From RH-AL1 sp964247745 (GTDB lineage: Bacteria > Pseudomonadota > Alphaproteobacteria > Rhizobiales > Beijerinckiaceae), in contig CAXTVT010000056.1 of the NCBI GenBank assembly GCA_964247745.1, positions 1 to 23,322 on the forward strand: a stretch of 23,322 nt of DNA, read 5' to 3'. Positions 1 to 6,100 of the stretch are shown here, one piece after another. Below the pieces are notes generated by a model. That model ran no database searches. It saw only the letters and a program-made list of their open reading frames with translations, and was not told the origin of the DNA. The stretch's first letter is position 1. Every line of letters begins with the position of its first letter. The translations under genes were made by a program, and so were the position numbers.

Positions 1-127
1 CTAGCAGGATGCTGAAAAAGAAACCTCAGATGCATGAGAGTACCTGATGTCGTGTATAGAAGGTCGGCTCGCCTACTACATTCAGTAGGTCTTTCGCGTG
101 TTGCGGCGTTTTTCAGCAGCCTGCTAG
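1..127. mobile_element. MITE-like element with 19-bp terminal inverted repeats
   Basis: The first 19 bases (CTAGCAGGATGCTGAAAAA) and the reverse complement of 109-127 (CTAGCAGGCTGCTGAAAAA) agree at 18 of 19 positions, so this 127-bp stretch is bounded by inverted repeats. It has no transposase. Inside it, 72-77 and 84-89 form a further perfect 6-bp hairpin (CCTACT/AGTAGG). Both ends carry CTAG, which could be a 4-bp target duplication or part of the repeat. The likeliest reading is a non-autonomous element or an internal deletion derivative of an IS; I cannot name the parent family with certainty. The window starts at the element's edge, so the left flank cannot be examined. Confidence 0.7.
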
Positions 128-482
128 GGGCGCTAACGCAACCCACCCTTCGCGTGACAGCATCCAACGCGATATGCAGCCGAGACAATCCCTCCCGATG
201 CTCAGCCACTGCTGCAGTCGAGGGGTTGGCGGACACTCGCTGCGGAGACCTGCGCATTCCAAGCGCAATCGGCCGGCGATGCTGTCGAAGCAGGTGGTTC
301 GATCGAAGGATCCTAGCCGGTGAACGTTGGCCTCGACAACGGTTTCACCGGATCGCGCGCTTCATGTTCCGAGCGGCCTTCGTGAGCGCCCTCGCCCTTA
401 CAACACGCGCCCAACGGCGGTAGCGCCACACGACCTGTAATCTCGCATAGTCCGAGTTCACAACCACTCCGTCTACAAACCA
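128..482. other. Gene-free stretch, possible decayed leader of the downstream pseudogene
   Basis: No intact gene is recognisable. A short reading frame at 364-423 begins MFRAAFVSALALTTRAQ, which resembles a bacterial signal peptide, and stops at once. It could be the decayed 5' end of the beta-propeller pseudogene that follows, since such proteins are usually exported. This link is inference only. Confidence 0.3.
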
Positions 483-969
483 ATGCGAGACGAGACAAAG
501 GCCGTCGCAGGGGCGAAGCCCGCGAATTTAGCCCGCTTTGCAAGGGTCAGATCCTGGTTCACGGTTCGGGTTTCTCGCCCAACCATAGGATCCTCGCTGG
601 TCCCGATCGGCTCCAACTCGGATGCCTTCATCGACACAACCACCAACGCCGTCAAGCACATCAACTATGTCGGGGCTTCACCCCACGCAGCCTTCTTCAC
701 ACCCGACGGCAGCGAGGTTTAGGGTCACCGTAAGCTGCGAAGACTACGTCGAGGTGCTGGACGGCAAGAGCTTCGCCGAGTAAGCACGCATCCAAGTTGG
801 GCCCGGGCCGGACATGCAGCTTTTCTCGCCCGACGGCGATGGTGACGTCTACTCGTCCTTCGAGCCGGAGACCGACGTCGTCACCGCCACCGACCGCAGG
901 ATCGTTGCCCGCGTCGAGCAAGCGAGTGCTTTTTTTCCAGCCCGCGGCGATGCCAGGCGGCCTCGATGA
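483..969 (+). pseudogene. YVTN-type beta-propeller repeat protein, frameshifted remnant
   Basis: Two adjoining frames carry beta-propeller blade motifs. The first (483-722) ends with DTTTNAVKHINYVGASPHAA and FTPDGSEV before a TAG. The next frame continues directly with VTVSCEDYVEVLDGKSFAE, an in-frame TAA at 781-783, then MQLFSPDGDGDVYSSFEPET and a stop at 967. The pattern of D-x-x-TN-x-V followed by VG-x-SPH and FTPDG is typical of YVTN repeat proteins, exported seven-bladed propellers often found beside dehydrogenase or cytochrome systems. At least one frameshift and one nonsense codon are present, and the usual remaining blades are missing. It is a decayed gene, not a functional product. 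Exact original ends cannot be fixed. Confidence 0.7.
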
Positions 970-1027
970 TCGTCGTAGTCACCCGCATGCGCACGCAACG
1001 CGCGATCTCCTTCATCGACGGAGAGCT

Positions 1028-1582
1028 TCAACCCAGCTGTACAGGGCGCTCGCCTATGCTGAGCCGCCCGTGGGGTTGGTCCTCCACGGGGATCTGGAAG
1101 CTCTTCAGGAAAACGGCCAGCATCCCATAATAACCGACAACGATCGCGAGCTCGACGGCGCGCTGCGGTCCCAGCTCGCGAGTAGTGGCCTCGACCAGCG
1201 CACGAGAGGCCGCACCGCTCGCCGCCGCCTCCTCGGCCCAGAGCATCGCCAGACGTGCCTCCTCGCCGACGCCCGTCGCGTCTCCCGTGCGTGCGGCGGC
1301 GAGTTCATGATCGCCGAGACCGACTGCGCGGCCAATGCCCTCGTGCTGAGCGATCTCGTAGGTGCAATCTGCAAGGTGGCCCACGCGGAGGATGGCCATC
1401 TCACGCGTGCGTGGGTCAAGCTTGCCGTCGTAAAGGATCGCTCCGCCCAACAGTGCCGTGGCGCGGGCGGCGGCAGGCGCGTGGGCCATGCCCGCGAAAA
1501 GGTTTAGCGGCGGCACCTGCGACAGGAACTCCGCTTGCGCGGCGTCGCCGGAACCGGTGGTGAGAAGCTGGAGAAGGCTCAT
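1028..1582 (-). CDS. Carboxymuconolactone decarboxylase (CMD)-family protein
   Basis: The 184-residue protein has the CMD/AhpD-like helical fold signature: DPRTREMAILRVGHLADCTY followed by EIAQHEGIGRAVGLGDHELA. The conserved E76-x3-H80 pair of the YEWxxH subgroup is present. The CxxC pair of true AhpD peroxidases is absent (only C73 nearby), so thiol peroxidase activity is unlikely. The start is the ATG at 1580-1582, which overlaps the stop of the upstream PPTase gene as ATGA; a longer frame upstream is only the shadow of that gene. It is the last gene of the polyketide synthase operon. By position it may act on, isomerise or decarboxylate the beta-keto product or protect it from oxidants; this is inference. 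Many proteins of this fold have no known reaction. Confidence 0.85.
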   Translation of the reverse strand: MSLLQLLTTGSGDAAQAEFLSQVPPLNLFAGMAHAPAAARATALLGGAILYDGKLDPRTREMAILRVGHLADCTYEIAQHEGIGRAVGLGDHELAAARTGDATGVGEEARLAMLWAEEAAASGAASRALVEATTRELGPQRAVELAIVVGYYGMLAVFLKSFQIPVEDQPHGRLSIGERPVQLG

Positions 1583-2331
1583 CGGTCGTTGACCTCGCGG
1601 CAGGTTCGAAAACTCGAGTCGTCCCAACGCAGCATTCGAAGGGTCATGATGGTGAACGGCATGCAGATCGCGGCTTCGTGGGTCGCGGCGCACTCCACCC
1701 GCTGCAGCCGCCAGTCCGCCGCGCCCCGCAGGATGCGCGGGGGGAGGGCCGGATCGACGCAGACCGAGAAGCGGGAAGGCGATCCAAGCCCGGTACCCTC
1801 GGCCTTGACAACAGCTTCCCTCGACGCCCAGCCCTTGAAAAAGCCGGCCGCCCGGAAACGCTCCGGCAAGCTCGACCAGGCCTGCACCTCGGATCGGTCG
1901 AAGGCCGCCGATGCGACTCCCGCGCACGCGAAACGCGCGTCGATGGAGGCGATGTCGATCCCCACCGGTCGAGGCGCGACCGCGAGCAGGGCCAGGCCTT
2001 CCGCACGCGAGAAGCTGAAGTGGGGTGCTTGCGGTGATTCGCCGAGCAGACGGGGCTTCCCGGCCGACCCGTAGGCGAAGGCGAGTTCCGCGGGCGGGAC
2101 CCCGACGTAGAGCGACAGGATGGAGCGGAGGGCGGTGCGTCCAACCCGAAACCGCTCGCGTTGCACGGGATGGCGGTAGCGGGCGCACCGTTCGACCTCC
2201 TCGCTCGAGAGTGTGTCGAACCGTACCGGGATGTCGGACGTACGCGCGTCGAGCGCGATCGTCCAGACGTGGGCTTCGGTCCCACCTTCGCTGCCTGCGG
2301 CGCGCGACGAAACACCATCACCGACCATCAT
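1579..2331 (-). CDS. 4'-phosphopantetheinyl transferase, Sfp type
   Basis: The 250-residue product should move phosphopantetheine from CoA to the conserved serines of carrier proteins, here most plausibly the two ACP domains of the adjacent synthase. Family motifs are in order: GKPRL (91-95), FSFSRAEGLALLAV (106-119), PVGIDIASI (122-130) and FFKGWASREAVVKAEGTGL (164-182). Metal-binding D126 and E172 and the lysine K176 are visible. Two positions differ from the usual Sfp consensus: the SHS histidine is arginine (R109), and the Glu two residues after D126 is alanine (A128). The KEA motif reads REA. The ATG at 2329-2331 overlaps the hydrolase TGA as ATGA, which favours this start over the next codon, also ATG. 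Confidence in family is high; full activity is less certain because of the changed residues. Confidence 0.9.
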   Translation of the reverse strand: MMVGDGVSSRAAGSEGGTEAHVWTIALDARTSDIPVRFDTLSSEEVERCARYRHPVQRERFRVGRTALRSILSLYVGVPPAELAFAYGSAGKPRLLGESPQAPHFSFSRAEGLALLAVAPRPVGIDIASIDARFACAGVASAAFDRSEVQAWSSLPERFRAAGFFKGWASREAVVKAEGTGLGSPSRFSVCVDPALPPRILRGAADWRLQRVECAATHEAAICMPFTIMTLRMLRWDDSSFRTCREVNDR

Positions 2332-3188
2332 GGCGAGACCGAGCGAAGAAAGTCGTCGATCACGGCAGCCAAGCCGTCGGGATTGTCGAGCATCACGGCG
2401 TGTCCGGCGTGCGGGACGGTACGGACCGTCACGTCGCCGCCCATTTCGTCGATCCGCCGCAGGGCCGCCGCATCGAGGATGGCGGACGCCGATCCCCGGA
2501 CGACGAGTACTGGACACTCGACGGCTGCCAGAGCCCACCTTATCGCGCTGCGCTCGATCGGTTGCATGAGCTCGGGATCCGGACGCATGGCGGGGTCGCA
2601 CCTCGACACGAGCCGTCCGTGCCCGTCTGGCCGCAGCGCGCGCCCGGCGGCGAGCTCGAGTTCGGATGGTCGCGCGAGGGGCTGCGCCTTCGTCATGCGA
2701 GCCACGTAATCGTCGACGCTCGCATATGACGCCGTCGCCGCGTCGTCCGCCGCGGCCGCGAGCCTCGCGGCAACTTCCGCCGTGGGCGGCGGTCCGCAAT
2801 CGACGAGCACGAGCGCCGCCACTTCGACGCGCCCGCGGGCGGCGACGTGGATCGCCACCGCGCCTCCCATGGAGTGGCCGATCAACACGACACGCTCGAG
2901 GGCGGCGCCTTGGCAAAGCGCGGCGACGTCCCCGGCGTGGTCGCCTATGCGGTAGCGACCCTCGGGATGGTGATACGAGCGACCATGACCGCGCAGATCG
3001 GGCGCCACGCATCGCCCGGCGCTCGAGAGCCGCGAGACGACGCCCTCCCACACATAAGCGCCGTCCCCAAACCCGTGGACGAAGAGGCAGCTGGGCGCGC
3101 CCCCACCCCACTCGTCGACGGCGAGGCGTGAGCCGTCCGGCAGATCGATCTCGCCCGCGTGGCGATCGCCCGCACGGCCGGAGGTCAT
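2328..3188 (-). CDS. Alpha/beta hydrolase, putative releasing thioesterase of the synthase
   Basis: The 286-residue protein is a single alpha/beta hydrolase domain with no signal peptide. It shows the oxyanion-hole stretch FVHGFGDG (36-43), PDLRGHGRS (63-71), the nucleophile elbow GHSMGG with S106, and a C-terminal HAGHAVMLDNP with H263 as the likely catalytic histidine. The usual acid position after strand 6 (RGxxSD) reads RGSASAILD, so the common aspartate is alanine (A236); D239 might replace it. The synthase just upstream has no thioesterase domain and its stop overlaps this gene's ATG, so the obvious role is off-loading the acyl chain from the last ACP. Editing (type II thioesterase) or hydrolysis of another intermediate is possible. 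Substrate is not readable from sequence. Confidence 0.88.
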   Translation of the reverse strand: MTSGRAGDRHAGEIDLPDGSRLAVDEWGGGAPSCLFVHGFGDGAYVWEGVVSRLSSAGRCVAPDLRGHGRSYHHPEGRYRIGDHAGDVAALCQGAALERVVLIGHSMGGAVAIHVAARGRVEVAALVLVDCGPPPTAEVAARLAAAADDAATASYASVDDYVARMTKAQPLARPSELELAAGRALRPDGHGRLVSRCDPAMRPDPELMQPIERSAIRWALAAVECPVLVVRGSASAILDAAALRRIDEMGGDVTVRTVPHAGHAVMLDNPDGLAAVIDDFLRSVSP

Positions 3189-6100
3189 TCGACCGGTTCT
3201 GGGGTGAGCGGCGAGCGGCGTGGACGACCCGGCGATGCCGACACGAGATGCTGGATCATTCGTTCGGGAGTGGGATGGCGCATCACGTCGGCCGCAGAGA
3301 CGGACGTGCCGAAGGTGGTCGCGAGCCTATCGGCAAGACGTGCCGCTAGGAGGCTGTGACCGCCGAGATCGAAGAAGTCGTCGTCGACCGCCACGTGCGG
3401 CATCTCGAGCACCTCGCACCACGCTGCAGAGACTGCCGCACCGGGTCCGCCGCCCGGAACGTATACAGTTGCGAGGTATGTTGGCGCGTCGTTCCCCAGC
3501 TCCGCGCCCGCGGCGGCCGGCGGATCGACCGGAACGGCATCGTCGAGCGGCCACGGCGGCACGTCGTGCGCGAGGACGTACCGTCGCCGCAGCATCGGGT
3601 GCATAGGAAGCGGCACCTTGCTTCCGAAGCCGGGAGCTACGTCGCGGCTCGACCGGGCGCAGCCCCGGGCCCACAAGTCGCCGGCGGCGCGCAAGAGACC
3701 GGACACCTCGCGCTCCCCGCCGTCCGCGTCGGGGAGGCCGGCAATGCCGACGAGACGTCCGTCGGGGAACGCCTGCTGCGCGAGCCTGCAGAGGACCCGG
3801 CCGGGTCCGACCTCGAGGAGAACGCGGGCGTCGCAGGCGACCAGCGTGCGAAGTCCATCGGCGAAGCGCACGGGCTCGCGGAGGTGGCGTCCCCAGTAGC
3901 CGGGCGATGCCGCCTCCGCGCCGATCCAGTCGCCGCTGACCCCTGAGATCAACGGCAGGCGCGGAGGCCGCATCCTCACGCCCGCGAGGTGCTCCACGAG
4001 CGGGCCCACAGCGTCGTCCATCAGTGCGGAGTGAAAGGCCTGGTCGGTCGCGATGGGGCGGCAGAGCGTGCCCTCCCTGCTCAGCCGCGCGTCGAGCGCC
4101 TCGATCAGCGGTCGCGGGCCGGAGACGACGTGCGCCGCCTCGCCGTTCAGGCACGCGATGGAGAGCCCGGGCGCAAGCGCGCACTCGAAGTCCTCTTTGC
4201 GGGCGAGGACAGCGAGCATCGCTCCCGCGGGCGTGCCGGCGACGAGCCTGCTGCGCAGTGCGACGAAGCGGGCAGCGTCCTCGAGCTCGAATACGCCCGC
4301 GACGCAGGCCGCCGTGACCTCGCCGAAGCTGTGGCCTAGGAGCGCCGCCGGCTCGACGCCCCAGCTGCGCCAGAGCGCGGCGAGCGCGACGCTCACGGCA
4401 AATAACGCCGGTTGTGCGACCTCGACGCGGGACATGAGGCGGCCTGCGTCGGCGCCGTCGTCGAGGACCGCGGCCCGCAGATCGAAGCCCAGCTCATCGG
4501 AAAGCGCCGCGCAGCAGAGGTTGAAAGTCTTGCGATAGGCTTCCTCGCGGCGCCAGACGGCAGACCCCATCATCGCGCGCTGCGACCCGGCGCCGGGCAT
4601 GGCAAAGACGACGGGCGTAGCTGCCTCGACGGCGGGCCCCGGCCTCCGACGGCCGATGCCGCCGGCGAGCGCTTGCGCGGCCTCACTCACGGAACTCGCG
4701 ACGACGGTGCGGCGGTGCGCGTATTCGGGCCGTCCATGCGAAAGGCTGTGGGCCACGTCGGCGAGGGCGATCTCCGGGCGCGCCTCGAGCCTGAATGCAA
4801 GCGACGAGGCAGCCCGATCTAGTGCTTCGGCGGTTTTCGCCGAGACGAGCAACAGCTCGGCTCGAGCCTCCCGGGGTGCCGACGGCGGCGGCGCCTCGCC
4901 GACCACCACGTGCGCGTTGGTCCCGCCCATGCCGAAGGAGCTGACGCCGGCCACTCGAGGCACGCCGCTCCGCGGCCAGGAAGTCGGAACCGTACAAACC
5001 TTGAAAGGCGTCGCAGGCAGATCGAGCGCCGCGCTCGGCGCGTTGAAGCAGGCCTGCGGCGGCAGCACCTCGTGCTCGAGGGATAGGACGGTCTTGATCA
5101 GCCCGGCCACCCCCGCCGCGGCGGTGAGGTGGCCGATGTTGGCTTTGACGGAGCCGAGCGCGCAGTAGCCTCTGCGCTGAGTGTCGGTCCGGAAGGCCCG
5201 CGCGAGCGCCGCGACCTCGAGCGGATCGCCCAGCGGCGTGCCGGTCCCGTGCGCTTCGACGTATCCGACGTCCTCGGCGTGAACGCCCGCGGCGGCGAGG
5301 GCTTCTGCCACGACGGCCGATTGCCCACGGACGCCGGGCGCCGAGAAGCCGAGGCGCGCCGCACCATCGTTGTTGGTGGCGCTGCCGAGGACCACGGCGT
5401 GCACGTGGTCGCCGGCCGCGACCGCGTCGGAGAAGCGCTTCATGACGACGACGCCGCAGCCTTCGCCGAATACGGTGCCGTCAGCGGCGGCGTCGAAGGG
5501 GCGGCAGCGGTCGGCGGAGGAGAAGACGTCGCCGCCGCGGCGCGATCCTTCCGGCACGTCGGCGCCGCCGACAGACACGCCTCCGGCGAGCGCGGTGTCG
5601 CACTCGCCTGCCAGTAGCGACTGGCATGCAACGTGGACGGCCACGAGCGACGTCGAGCAGGCCGTCTGGATGGTGAGGCTCGGACCCGTCAGCCTGAGCT
5701 TGTAGGCGATGCGGGCTGCGAGGTAGTCCTTGTCGTTGCCCAGGATGGTCCCCCAGCGCTCGGCCGCGTCCTGCCTTCCGAGACGCGCGGCGAGGAGTGG
5801 CAGGCGTCCCGGGTTCATGCCGCAGCCGACGAAGGTCCCGATCGCGCCCGTCGTCGAGCCCGGGACGCAGCCGGCTGCCTCGAGCGCCGCGTAGACGCAT
5901 TCGAGCAGGATGCGCTGCTGGGGGTCCATCAGCCGCGCCTCCACGGCCGAGACGTCGAAGAAGGTCGCGTCGAACAGATCGGCTCCGTCGAGCCGAGTCG
6001 AACCAGTCGTGCCGGCATTCGTCACGCCCGCTTGGCGCCTCTCGATCAGCAGGTTCCAGTAGGCGTCGAGGTCCGGCGCTCCGGGGAAGCGTCCCGCCAT

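Noticed and set aside
34..423. 129-codon frame starting inside the MITE-like element
   Set aside because: Starts within the element, has no domain and is Arg/Ser rich; only its last codons resemble a decayed signal peptide.
797..1507. 236-codon plus-strand frame
   Set aside because: Mostly antisense to the CMD-family gene, low-complexity Arg/Ala/His content, no domain; its first part overlaps the beta-propeller pseudogene in another frame.
2332..3111. Long N-terminal extension of the PPTase frame
   Set aside because: It is an Arg-rich off-frame translation of the hydrolase gene; the ATGA overlap fixes the real start at 2331.
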